From the NCBI GenBank assembly GCA_050008715.1, contig JBEKMC010000001.1, positions 1 through 64,000 of the forward strand: a DNA stretch of 64,000 nt, in the 5' to 3' direction. This DNA is from JAKACA01 sp050008715. Its GTDB lineage: Bacteria > Actinomycetota > Acidimicrobiia > Acidimicrobiales > Bog-793. Under the pieces are notes generated by a model, which was not told where the DNA came from, ran no database searches, and saw only the letters and a program-made list of their open reading frames with translations. The position numbers and the translations under genes were made by a program. Below, piece by piece: positions 8,493-17,100 of this stretch (positions are counted from its first letter, which is position 1; each line of letters begins with the position of its first letter).

Positions 8493-10562
8493 ATGACTCG
8501 CGGCTTCCTTGCCCGAGCACCCCGGTGGCGGCTGCGGCTGCGCTCGCTCCAGGCCCGAGCTGCTCGCTGGTTTGCATCGGCGCCCTACACACGCAAGTGG
8601 CTCGTGCTGGGCGCGCTCATCGGGATCATCGCCGGTCTTGGCGCAGTTGTCTTCTACGAGGTCCTGCGCGCTGCCACGCATCTGTTCCTGGGGGTCATCG
8701 CCGGCTACAACGTTCCGACCCCGGTCGGCGAAGGAAGTCAGGTTGCCTCGGCGCACTACGCCCGACCCTGGGCGATCCCGCTCGTGGCATGCATCGGAGC
8801 ACTGGCTGGAGCGATCCTCGTCTTCGGAATCGCTCCCGATGCCGAAGGCCATGGCACTGACGCCGCGATTGATGCCGTGCACCACAACCCCCGTGGCATC
8901 CGCCTCCGGACAGTGGTCGTCAAGATCGTTGCCTCTGCGCTTACCATCGGCTCTGGCGGCTCTGGAGGTAGAGAAGGGCCAACAGGCCAGATCAGTGCAG
9001 GCTTCGGGTCGTTCCTTGCCCGACTCTTCGACCTCAGTCCAGCGGATGCTCGTATCGCAGTGGCAAGCGGGATCGGCTCGGGCATCGGCTCGATATTCGG
9101 TGCTCCCCTCGGCGGTGCAGTGCTCGCGACCGAAATCATGTACCGGGACGATTTCGAGGTCGAGGCGCTCCTCCCCTCATTCATTGCCTCCATTGTCGGG
9201 TATACCGTCTTCGGTTCCATCGAGGGCTTCAGCCCGCTCTTCGGCTACGTCGAGAACTACCGACTGACGAATGCCTCACAACTCATCTGGTTCGGCATCA
9301 TCGGCATCCTCGGCGGGTGTATCGGGTTGCTGTACGCCAAGGGTTTCTACGGCATCGCAGCTGGTTTTAGTCGGACTGCCGTCCCTCGATGGGCCCGTCC
9401 AGCCATCGGCGGGCTCATCGTCGGTTGTATCGCACTTGCCATCCCCGAAGTCCTCGGGACCGGCTATGGATGGATACAACAGGGCCTCGGAGTGCAGCTT
9501 CTGCACATCCCGCTCTGGATCATCCTTCTCCTCCCGTTCGCCCGCATTGTGACGACCGGACTTTCGATCGGCTCGGGAGGCTCAGGGGGGATCTTCGGTC
9601 CAGGCATGGTGATCGGTGCATTCACAGGGGCTGCTGTCTGGCGCCTGCTGGAGCCAGTCGTCCCGAGCCTGGGTGGTGACCCTGCTCCCTATGTCATCGT
9701 CGGGATGATGGCTTGCTTCGGGAGCATCTCCCGAGCGCCGCTCGCCGTCATGCTGATGGTCGCCGAGATGACAGGAACGCTCACCTTGATCGTGCCTGCC
9801 ATGGTGGCGGTCGGACTTGCGACGCTCATCGTCCGCAGGTCCGACGACACCATCTACCGAAGTCAGCTCCGAAGCCGAGCGGAGTCCCCTGCGCACCGGA
9901 TTCTGACGGGTCTTCCGTTGCTCAATACCGTGACCGTCTCCCAGGCGATGGCATCTCCACGTTGTGTGCTGGCAGAGTCCACCGACAGCGCCAGTGCCCA
10001 AAGACAGATGGAGGCAAGTGGTGCCGCGGCTGCACCGTTCATCGACTCCGAGGGACGCTACGTCGGTGTCGTGACATTGGAGGCGCTGCGAAGGAGGAGC
10101 AAGGACGCAGACGTCCCAAGGGTCGGAAGTCTGATCGATGTGAGCTTCGCTCCGATCCACCAAGCTGTACACCTCGATGTCGTCCTCGACACCCTGACCT
10201 CCACTCCACAGACCTGGGCGGCCGTCGTCGATGACGAACGGCGGGTCATCGGCACGATTGCAACCTCGGACATCGTCCGGAGCTACCGCCGAACGTTGCA
10301 GGCCAGCCTCCGTCGTGTCTCCGAATTGGGTGGGCCGAGCGGAATATCCGAGGTTGTCGTCGCAGAGAACTCTGCGATTGTCGGGGCGTCGCTACGCTCA
10401 GCGCGGATGCCGCGCGGCGTGCTCGTCACTTCTATCGAACGCGGCCGTGAAGTCGTCCCACCAACCGGCGACACCCTCATCCACGCTGGTGACCGAATCA
10501 TGGTCCTCGGCGCACCGGACGACCTGAATCGACTCAGTCAGCTCGCATCAGGAAAGACATAG
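8493..10562 (+). CDS. ClC-type chloride channel/transporter with CBS and TrkA-C domains
   Basis: A 689-residue membrane protein. The ClC core shows the selectivity filter segments GSGGSGGREGPTGQ, whose glutamate near residue 161 is the proton/gating residue, and GSGGSGGIFGPGMVIG. After about residue 450 come two CBS domains (VSQAMASPRCVLAES... and VGSLIDVSFAPIHQAVHLDV...) and a final TrkA-C-like domain (VVVAENSAIVGASLRSARMP... GDRIMVLGAPDDL), a nucleotide- or ligand-sensing module. The retained gate glutamate suggests H+/Cl- exchange or gated conductance. Placed behind marR and opposite the H+-ATPase, it could supply the counter-ion for proton pumping or support acid resistance. Confidence 0.93.
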   Translation: MTRGFLARAPRWRLRLRSLQARAARWFASAPYTRKWLVLGALIGIIAGLGAVVFYEVLRAATHLFLGVIAGYNVPTPVGEGSQVASAHYARPWAIPLVACIGALAGAILVFGIAPDAEGHGTDAAIDAVHHNPRGIRLRTVVVKIVASALTIGSGGSGGREGPTGQISAGFGSFLARLFDLSPADARIAVASGIGSGIGSIFGAPLGGAVLATEIMYRDDFEVEALLPSFIASIVGYTVFGSIEGFSPLFGYVENYRLTNASQLIWFGIIGILGGCIGLLYAKGFYGIAAGFSRTAVPRWARPAIGGLIVGCIALAIPEVLGTGYGWIQQGLGVQLLHIPLWIILLLPFARIVTTGLSIGSGGSGGIFGPGMVIGAFTGAAVWRLLEPVVPSLGGDPAPYVIVGMMACFGSISRAPLAVMLMVAEMTGTLTLIVPAMVAVGLATLIVRRSDDTIYRSQLRSRAESPAHRILTGLPLLNTVTVSQAMASPRCVLAESTDSASAQRQMEASGAAAAPFIDSEGRYVGVVTLEALRRRSKDADVPRVGSLIDVSFAPIHQAVHLDVVLDTLTSTPQTWAAVVDDERRVIGTIATSDIVRSYRRTLQASLRRVSELGGPSGISEVVVAENSAIVGASLRSARMPRGVLVTSIERGREVVPPTGDTLIHAGDRIMVLGAPDDLNRLSQLASGKT

Positions 10563-10600
10563 GGCACTCACAAGCCGGCGCTGCGTCCGTCGTCGGCGCG

Positions 10601-11545
10601 TCAGCGGTTGATGAAGGGAAGCATGGTCGCATACGCGAGCAGGAGGAGGAGTGCCTCCCACCGGGCGACCACACTCCCCCGCGCCATCGCCAGCCAGGAC
10701 ACGAAGACGACGCCGACCATCATGCAGAGCGCGAGCCCGCTGACGCCGCGCACCTCGCCTCGAGATAGCAACCCGACGAGAGCACCGCCGCCGAGCGCGA
10801 TGAACAGGTTCCCGCCGAGCACGTTGCCGACAACGAGATCGTGCTCGGCACGCCGGGCCGCCTGGATCGACGAAGCGATCAGCGGAGCAGAGGTGCCGAT
10901 ACCCACGAGCGTGAGACCGGCGAAGCCCTGTGCCAGCCCCAGGCGCTTGGCGAGGTCGACGGCCGAAACCACCATCAACTCCGCACCGCCAAGCATGAAG
11001 GCGAGGCTGACAAACGCGCGAAGGATCTCGGGACGAGAACGGTGAGCCGGCGTCTCGAGGAACTCGACCACCTCGCCGCCGAGCTCGTCCTGGGGGCCAC
11101 GGCGGCCAGCGCTCACCAGCATCAGCCCGACGACCGGCACGAGTACCACCAGCATGACTACGCCATTTCTCGACGAGAGACCGTTAGCCGCCAGCAGCGC
11201 AAACAGAGCGACAGCGGCAACACTCAAGGGGGCCTCGCGCCGCACGGTGCGCGAGTCGACTCGCACCGGGGTGATCAATGCCGCTACTGCGAGCGCGAGG
11301 CACACGTTGGCGATGATCGAGCCGACGAGGCTGCCGACGGCCAACTGGGGGGCGCGACGCAACGTGGCGAGAACCGCCACGATCAGCTCTGCGACGCTCG
11401 TCCCGAAGCCGCCCACGAGTGCGCCGACGACAGTCGGACGTATCCGGAGAGCACCAGCGAGGCCTGCGACGGCAAGCACGAACTGATCGCCGGTGAGTGC
11501 CAGCACAGCCAGGCTGAAGACCAGTCCGGCTACGTCGAGTGCCAC
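10601..11545 (-). CDS. CaCA-family cation exchanger (YrbG-like)
   Basis: A 314-residue antiporter with about ten membrane helices arranged as two inverted halves. The alpha-1 repeat reads GGFGTSVAELIVAVLATLRR... VGSLVGSIIANVC; the alpha-2 repeat reads LVGIGTSAPLIASSIQAARR... VVGNVLGGNLFIALGG. The acidic residue usual in the second repeat (GTSxPE) appears as L, so ion coupling may differ from standard Na+/Ca2+ exchangers. Translation starts with GTG at 11545. The 57-base hairpin leader upstream shares its core with the stress protein leader. It converges on clc with only 38 bases between stops. Confidence 0.85.
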   Translation of the reverse strand: MALDVAGLVFSLAVLALTGDQFVLAVAGLAGALRIRPTVVGALVGGFGTSVAELIVAVLATLRRAPQLAVGSLVGSIIANVCLALAVAALITPVRVDSRTVRREAPLSVAAVALFALLAANGLSSRNGVVMLVVLVPVVGLMLVSAGRRGPQDELGGEVVEFLETPAHRSRPEILRAFVSLAFMLGGAELMVVSAVDLAKRLGLAQGFAGLTLVGIGTSAPLIASSIQAARRAEHDLVVGNVLGGNLFIALGGGALVGLLSRGEVRGVSGLALCMMVGVVFVSWLAMARGSVVARWEALLLLLAYATMLPFINR

Positions 11546-11564
11546 GACCGCGCTCTCGACGGAA

Positions 11565-11621
11565 CCACGATGTCGAATCGCCGACCAGGCTTCCCGGCAC
11601 GCCTATTCATTCGGATCGTGG
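11565..11621 (-). promoter_or_regulatory. Structured 5' leader of the cation exchanger gene
   Basis: The leader RNA folds by eye into a long hairpin: CCACGAU (11621-11615) pairs with AUCGUGG (11571-11565), then CGAAU (11613-11609) with AUUCG (11578-11574). This encloses the 19-base core at 11598-11580 that is identical to the one in the stress protein leader. The element ends 19 bases before the GTG start. The stems differ between the two leaders while the core is fixed, as expected of a cis-acting RNA. Confidence 0.55.
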
Positions 11622-12323
11622 CACTCTACCGGTGCCCCTCAGGCCCCTGTGAGGCTCGCATCCAATCGACCGTAGGCGAGTCTTGGCCCCGAGCTTCGAG
11701 GCACTCGATTTCGCCAACTCAGGCACGAGACAGAAACTGGCTGTGGCCTGCACCCGGCGAGTTGTTCACACGCGGTGTACGCCGAGCGGCTCACGAAACG
11801 CCGCCAATCGCTCCCGGTCGGTCAGCGGCGCCCGATCGCCGCTCTCCGTCCCTTCGGGATTGCCGTCATCACCCACTCGCCGATCGCGCGGACGGAACGT
11901 CCTCGATCGCGGCTGCCGCCGTCCCGCGCCGTTGTGGACCGAAGGGTCGCCGCGACCGGCGCCGGTCCGCCAGCTGCGATCGGCAGCCACAATGGAAGGC
12001 GTCGGCAGATCCAGAGTCCTCGCCGAACCATCAACCGATCTCGACGTCGATGTCTGGTGCCACCCTGGCGCGGATGAGCCCGAAGGCTCGCGGCGCGTAG
12101 TGGCTGCGGTGCTCCGCCTTGCCCCGGACGGCGGTCTCGGGAAGGTGCCGCCTCGGGATAAGGGAGCAGCCCGCGGAGCTGACGCAGCCCTGCTGCCGTC
12201 GGTCTCACTTTCGACGCTCTCTGGAGCGCCGGGTCTAGCCCTCGCGAGAGCAAATATGTGTCGCGCTGCGCAGGCTCGAATTGCATCCCACCGGTGCCGC
12301 GATCTAGGGCAAGGCCTTGTAGC
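11622..12323. other. Gap without a convincing gene, next to tRNA-Glu
   Basis: About 700 bases. Frames are open on both strands, but their products are Arg/Pro/Ser-rich. The minus-strand one begins METRVRIPLGLL, a familiar false start made by reading through a tRNA 3' end. I see no second copy of the tRNA 3' end here and no integrase. Confidence 0.55.
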
Positions 12324-12395
12324 AGCCCCAACGGGATTCGAACCCGTGTCTCCACCTTGAGAGGGTGGTGTCCTTGGCCTCTAGACGATGGGGCC
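12324..12395 (-). tRNA. tRNA-Glu (CUC)
   Basis: The 72-base gene folds as a full cloverleaf. The acceptor GGCCCCA pairs with TGGGGCT (a G-U at 1-72), and the D arm has the Glu-typical CGTCTAGAGGCC. The anticodon stem CCACC/GGTGG closes a CTCTCAA loop with anticodon CTC, and the T stem ACGGG/CCCGT closes a TTCGAAT loop. CCA is not encoded. Its 3' end faces the compositionally different left region. Confidence 0.97.
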
Positions 12396-12588
12396 GGGTG
12401 CCTTCGGGGCGATCCCGGTGGCTCCGGCGCGACCGTGTACCGGTCGCTCGGGAGCGCTTCATCGTAGCCTCCGGCTCAGAGCACCCCGCTCAGTCAAACC
12501 CGACGGTCGAGGACCCAAAGCAACGATCAGCTCCACCACCGCCGGACGGTCGTGATGCGGCCACGGCACGGCTGGCCCAATGGAGTTC

Positions 12589-12645
12589 CGGAGTTCTGGA
12601 GTGAGAAACCACCCCAAACGGTGGGTTTCTCACTCCAGAACTCCG
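12589..12645. repeat. Long palindrome, 22-bp perfect arms
   Basis: The arms 12589-12610 and 12624-12645 are perfect reverse complements. Three more pairs (ACC with GGT) form inside around one bulged G, leaving the loop CCAAAC. It lies six bases beyond the NUDIX stop codon and could end that transcript, but it has no T run. Its false translation (EFWSEKP...GFSLQNS) resembles products I recall being predicted repeatedly in related genomes, so it is probably a dispersed palindromic element. Confidence 0.85.
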
Positions 12646-12650
12646 CCGGC

Positions 12651-13259
12651 CTACGCCAGCACAGCCTTGGCGCGCGACAAGAGCTCCTGCAGGTTCTCGT
12701 TCGTGACGAGATCGAAGGCATCGTCCCAGGACATCCAGCGCACGGGCGTTGCTGCCGTCTCCGGCCGGGCCTCCTCCGGGTGGTCGGTCTCGAGCAGATA
12801 CCGGAGGTCGGCGTGCTCGTGCGCCGCCTCGTCGGCACGCGCGGGCACGGACACGATCACGACGTGAACGAGTGCGCGGGGCTCCAGGCGACCAGCCCGC
12901 CCCACGGGACGCAGGTCGCTCAAGCCCGTCTCCTCCCGTGCCTCGCGAATCGCCACCTCGAGCGGGTCGTGCTCGCCGGGATCGCCGTGACCGCCGACCT
13001 GTTGGTAACGACCGAAACGCTCGTGCCATCTGAGCAGCAAGCGACCCGACCCGGCATCGACGACGAGTGCCGAGGCCGTCAGGTGCAGCGGCTCCGATCT
13101 CGACCACGGATCGGCCGCCCGTTCGACGAGCTCCGAGACACGGTGGAGGTCGGCAACCTCTCCATCGCTCGACGGCCGATAGGCCTCGAGAAGCGCCGCC
13201 AAGACCGCCCGGTCCGGACGTAGTTGGTCCACCGATCCATCATCGTCCACCGTCGACAT
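12651..13259 (-). CDS. NUDIX hydrolase
   Basis: A 202-residue NUDIX protein. The box reads GHGDPGEHDPLEVAIREARE followed by ETGL. The REAREETGL catalytic end is intact, but there are eight rather than seven residues between the first conserved Glu and REA, as in a subgroup with a DP insertion. These enzymes hydrolyse nucleoside diphosphates linked to another group; the substrate is unknown. An N-terminal helical extension of about 60 residues precedes the fold. Start codons of this gene and the divergent mycothiol-dependent enzyme are only 41 bases apart, so they probably share a promoter region. Confidence 0.88.
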   Translation of the reverse strand: MSTVDDDGSVDQLRPDRAVLAALLEAYRPSSDGEVADLHRVSELVERAADPWSRSEPLHLTASALVVDAGSGRLLLRWHERFGRYQQVGGHGDPGEHDPLEVAIREAREETGLSDLRPVGRAGRLEPRALVHVVIVSVPARADEAAHEHADLRYLLETDHPEEARPETAATPVRWMSWDDAFDLVTNENLQELLSRAKAVLA

Positions 13260-13300
13260 CTCAATGGCCCCGGACGCTGCGACCCGGCAGAATACGGCTC

Positions 13301-14068
13301 ATGGATCGCGACCTGGCGCTGACGAGGACCGAGGCCGAGGCGGGACGGTTGCTCGAGCTCGCCACCGCCGAAGGTGCCGACCTGAGCGCCCCGGTGCCGT
13401 CGTGTCCGGACTGGGACTTCGGCCGGCTCGTCCTGCATCTCGGGGACGTCTACAACTGGGCAGGCACAATTGTCGGAGGAGCACTCCTCGAGCCGCCGTC
13501 CGACCTGCCTCGCCGGCCCGGGGGCATCAACCCACCCGACTGGACGGCCGACCGCCTCGCGAGGCTTCTCGCGGCCCTGCGAGACTCGCCGGACGACGCT
13601 GTCATGTGGAACTTCGGGCCGGAACGCCCGTCCTCGGCCGCCTTCTGGCGCCGGCGCCAACTGCACGAGACGGCCATCCACCGTGCCGACGCAGAGCTGA
13701 CGGCCGGCGTGCCGGTGTCGCCGTTGGACCCTGACATCGCCGCCGACACCGTGTCGGAGCTGTTCACGATCTTCGGCTTCGCCGACGCGGCCGACGACGA
13801 GGCGGGTACCCCGGCACCGCCGGCGGCCGGTCCCGGCGCGCCGCCCGCCTCGGTCCACTTGCACGCCACCGACGTCGCGGGCGCCGAATGGACCCTCGAC
13901 ACGTCGGCACGAACCATCGCGAGGCGGCATGCCAAAGGCGACGTTGCCATCCGCGGGACTGCCTGGGCACTCGCACGATGGTGCTGGGGCCGCCCGGTGG
14001 ACGGAGAGATCGAAGCCTTCGGGGACCTGGCGGCGGCGGAAGCATGGCGATCGACGGTCGTGCCCTGA
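13301..14068 (+). CDS. Maleylpyruvate isomerase family, mycothiol-dependent enzyme
   Basis: A 255-residue protein of the MDMPI family. The N-terminal DinB-like bundle includes VPSCPDWDFGRLVLHLGDVY and RRRQLHETAIHRADAE, whose histidines and glutamate (HxxG...HETAxHRxD) form the metal site. The C-terminal domain ends RGTAWALARWCWGR, the usual MDMPI C-domain signature. Such enzymes use the actinobacterial thiol mycothiol for isomerisation or S-transfer reactions. The ATG at 13301 precedes the conserved TRTEAEAGRLLELA helix; an open frame further upstream shows no similarity. Substrate not predictable. Confidence 0.88.
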   Translation: MDRDLALTRTEAEAGRLLELATAEGADLSAPVPSCPDWDFGRLVLHLGDVYNWAGTIVGGALLEPPSDLPRRPGGINPPDWTADRLARLLAALRDSPDDAVMWNFGPERPSSAAFWRRRQLHETAIHRADAELTAGVPVSPLDPDIAADTVSELFTIFGFADAADDEAGTPAPPAAGPGAPPASVHLHATDVAGAEWTLDTSARTIARRHAKGDVAIRGTAWALARWCWGRPVDGEIEAFGDLAAAEAWRSTVVP

Positions 14069-14167
14069 ACAGTCGACGGTGAGCTACGGGCCGGCAATCC
14101 GCCCGGCCCTCACGGTGCTAGACATCGGCGTGCCGACGCACCGGGGCGTCGCCCAAAGGGGGTACGC

Positions 14168-17100
14168 ATGACTACGACTCGTTCCACACGGCGACTGGCA
14201 CGCGCCGTCATGCTGACTTCTGCCTCGCTCGTCACGATCGGCCTCGGTCTCGTGCCAACGGGTACGGCGGGAGCCACCACGACGGCACATGTCAAGACGC
14301 CCACCACCTACCGCGCCATCGGTGGCGCGGCGCGACTGCCCGCCGGAGACCGGATCATCGGTCGGGTGCCGGCCTCGCGGGTCATCCGTGCCGACGTCGT
14401 GCTGCAACCGCGCAGCGCCGACCAGTTGACGCGCTACGCGACGGCGGTGTCCTCACCGCATTCCGGCCTGTACCGCCAGTACTTGTCGCCGGCCACGTTT
14501 CGCCAGGCTTTCGCCCCACCAGCGACCACTCGAGCACGTGTCGAGGCGCAGCTGCGTGCCGCCGGCCTCACCGTGCTCCCTGTCGCGGCTGATGGCCTCG
14601 TCGTCCCCGTCGAGGCGACAGCGGCTCGCATGGGCTCGGCGTTCCGCACGACGCTCGACTCGGTCCTTCTCCCGGACGGTCGTGAGGGCCAGTGGGCGGT
14701 GACCGCCCCGGAGCTGCCAGCCAGCGTGGCTTCGTCCGTCCTGGCGGTCGTGGGTCTGGACGAGCTCGTCACGCCGGCGCCTCTCCACACGCCGGCGGGC
14801 GCCCGAAGCCCGGCTCGGGCGACGACCGCCGGAGCGCAACGACCGGGGGCGGCTCGACCGTCCACGGGTGGCCCAGCGGCCTGCGCCGCAGCCTCACTCG
14901 CCGCCAAGGAGGGCAACGCGTTCACGGACGACCAGGTCGCCCATGCCTACGGTTTCGACGGGCTGTACTCGAAGGGAATCCTCGGCGCCGGCCAGACCGT
15001 CGGGCTCTTCGAGGAAGACGTCTACGCCACGGGCGACCTTCGGGCCTTCGACGAGTGCTACCTCGGTGCCGACCACACGTCGCAGGTCAAGCTCGTCAAC
15101 ATCGACGGCGGCGAGCCGCCAGGATTCGGTGGAGGCGAGGCGACGCTCGACGTCGAGGACGTGTCGGCCTACGCCCCGGGCGCCGACGTCGACGTCTACG
15201 ACGCCCCTGGGACCCTCATCGGGTGGGTCGACGAGATGGCGGCCATCGTGAACCAGGACAAGGCCAGCGTGGTCAACGTCAGCTACGGCCTGTGCGAGAC
15301 CCAGATGGCGCAAGCTGCGCCAGGACTCATCCAGACGGAGAACATCCTGTTCGAGGAAGCGGCCCTGCAGGGCCAGAGCTTCGTGGCTGCCTCCGGGGAC
15401 GCCGGCTCGGAGACGTGCTTCCGCAACGACCCATCGAACACGACCCTGTCCGTCAGCGACCCGGCGTCGCAGCCCTTCGCAACGTCGGTCGGCGGCACCA
15501 GCCTGAAGGCAGCAACGTTCCCGCCCGTGGAGACGGTCTGGAACGACGGGGGATCCGGCGCCATCGGCAGCTTCGGGGAGAACGGCGCCGGCGGCGGCGG
15601 GATCTCACAGGTCTGGACGATGCCCGCGTGGCAAGCCGCTGCCACGACACCGGGCATTCACGACAAGTACTCGACGGGCTCGCTGTGCGGTGCGCCGGCG
15701 GGGACGGACTGCCACGAGGTGCCGGACGTGACGGCGTCGGCTGACGAGCTCCACGGCGACACCGTTGTCTACGGCGGCGGCTGGACGACGATCGGCGGGA
15801 CCTCCGCGGCGGCGCCCAAGTGGGTCGCCCTGCTCGCACTTACGAACAACTACTGCGCCACGCTGCACGACGGGAGTGTCGGCTTCGTCAGCCCTGCGCT
15901 GTACCAGATCGCCTCCAACCCGGTGACGTACGCCGAAGCCTTCAACGACATCACGGAGGGCAACAACGACGTCCTCGGCTCGCACGACAACGCCTACCCG
16001 GCGACGGTCGGCTACGACCTTGCGAGCGGGCTCGGCAGCCCCCGCGCGACAGGTCCAGGCGGTTCGCCCGGCCTGGCGTCCCTCTTGTGCTCCGACGGCA
16101 CGAGCAACGCCTCCCACCCGGTCGTGACGAACGTCACACCGAACCACGGCAGCTACGCGGGCGGCACGGTCGTGACGATCACGGGCACGAAGCTCGCCGG
16201 CGTGACCAAGGTGCAGTTCGGACCGGCGTCAGTCACCGTGACGCCCTCGGACATCACCGGCGGCGGGACCGAGATCACGGTCGACACGCCGCCGTCGCCG
16301 ACTGAGGCGTTCGACAGCCACACTCCTGTCGGCGGCGTGCTCGTAGCCGTATCCGGCCCGAGCGGCACGAGTGCTCCGTCTCTTGCCACGGAGTTCCACT
16401 ACCTAGCCGGTAGCGACTCGAACCCAGTGCCGTCGGTGTACTACGTCGCCCCCAGCTCGGCGGCGGCCGGTGTGAGAGTCACGATCTACGGGAGTGGCTA
16501 TCTCGAAGGCGGGACACCGAGCGTGAAGTTCGGCGGCGTCGCCGGCACCGGTGTCAGCGTTGTGTCGGACACCGAGCTCAAGGTCACGGTGCCGGCACAG
16601 ACCGGGTCCACGGACTGCGCCACCGTCGACGACGGCGTCCCGCTCTCGAGTCTCTGCCAGGCCCAGGTGACCGTGACGAACTCGTTCGGCACGAGTGCCA
16701 CTCAGCCGATCCTCCCGCCGCCGACCGGTTTGGTGTTCAACCTCTTCATCCCAGCAGCCGGCACAGAGGACGTCCCTGCGGTGACGGAGTTCGACTACGC
16801 CCCAGCGCCGGTCATCTCGAGCGTCAGCCCGAACGTGGTCGGACTCAACGCCTTCGGGCCGGATCCGTTCACGCCTCCCATCCTCACGGTCACCGGGACC
16901 GGATTCAATTACTTCAGCCTGCAGCGTGTGGAGGCGACGGTCCCAGGTCATCCATCCCTCAACCAGTCGCTGTTCGTGGGGATCATCACGCCGACGACCG
17001 TGGAGTTCGACGTGCCCGTCTTCGGACAGGGCGGTGTTGTGCCACCACCAGCCGGCGCCGGCCCAGTCCTCTCGACCAGGTCCACCTCGACCAAGGCGGA

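Noticed and set aside
10841..12100. Plus-strand frame of 419 codons
   Set aside because: Antisense to the cation exchanger, with no recognisable domain.
11822..12355. Minus-strand frame beginning METRVRIPLGLL
   Set aside because: The start is the complement of the tRNA-Glu T arm, a common false gene; the remainder is Arg-rich without a domain.
12490..13107. Frames producing EFWSEKP or VRNPPFGVVSHSRTPE peptides
   Set aside because: Translations of the palindrome at 12589 and antisense of the NUDIX gene.
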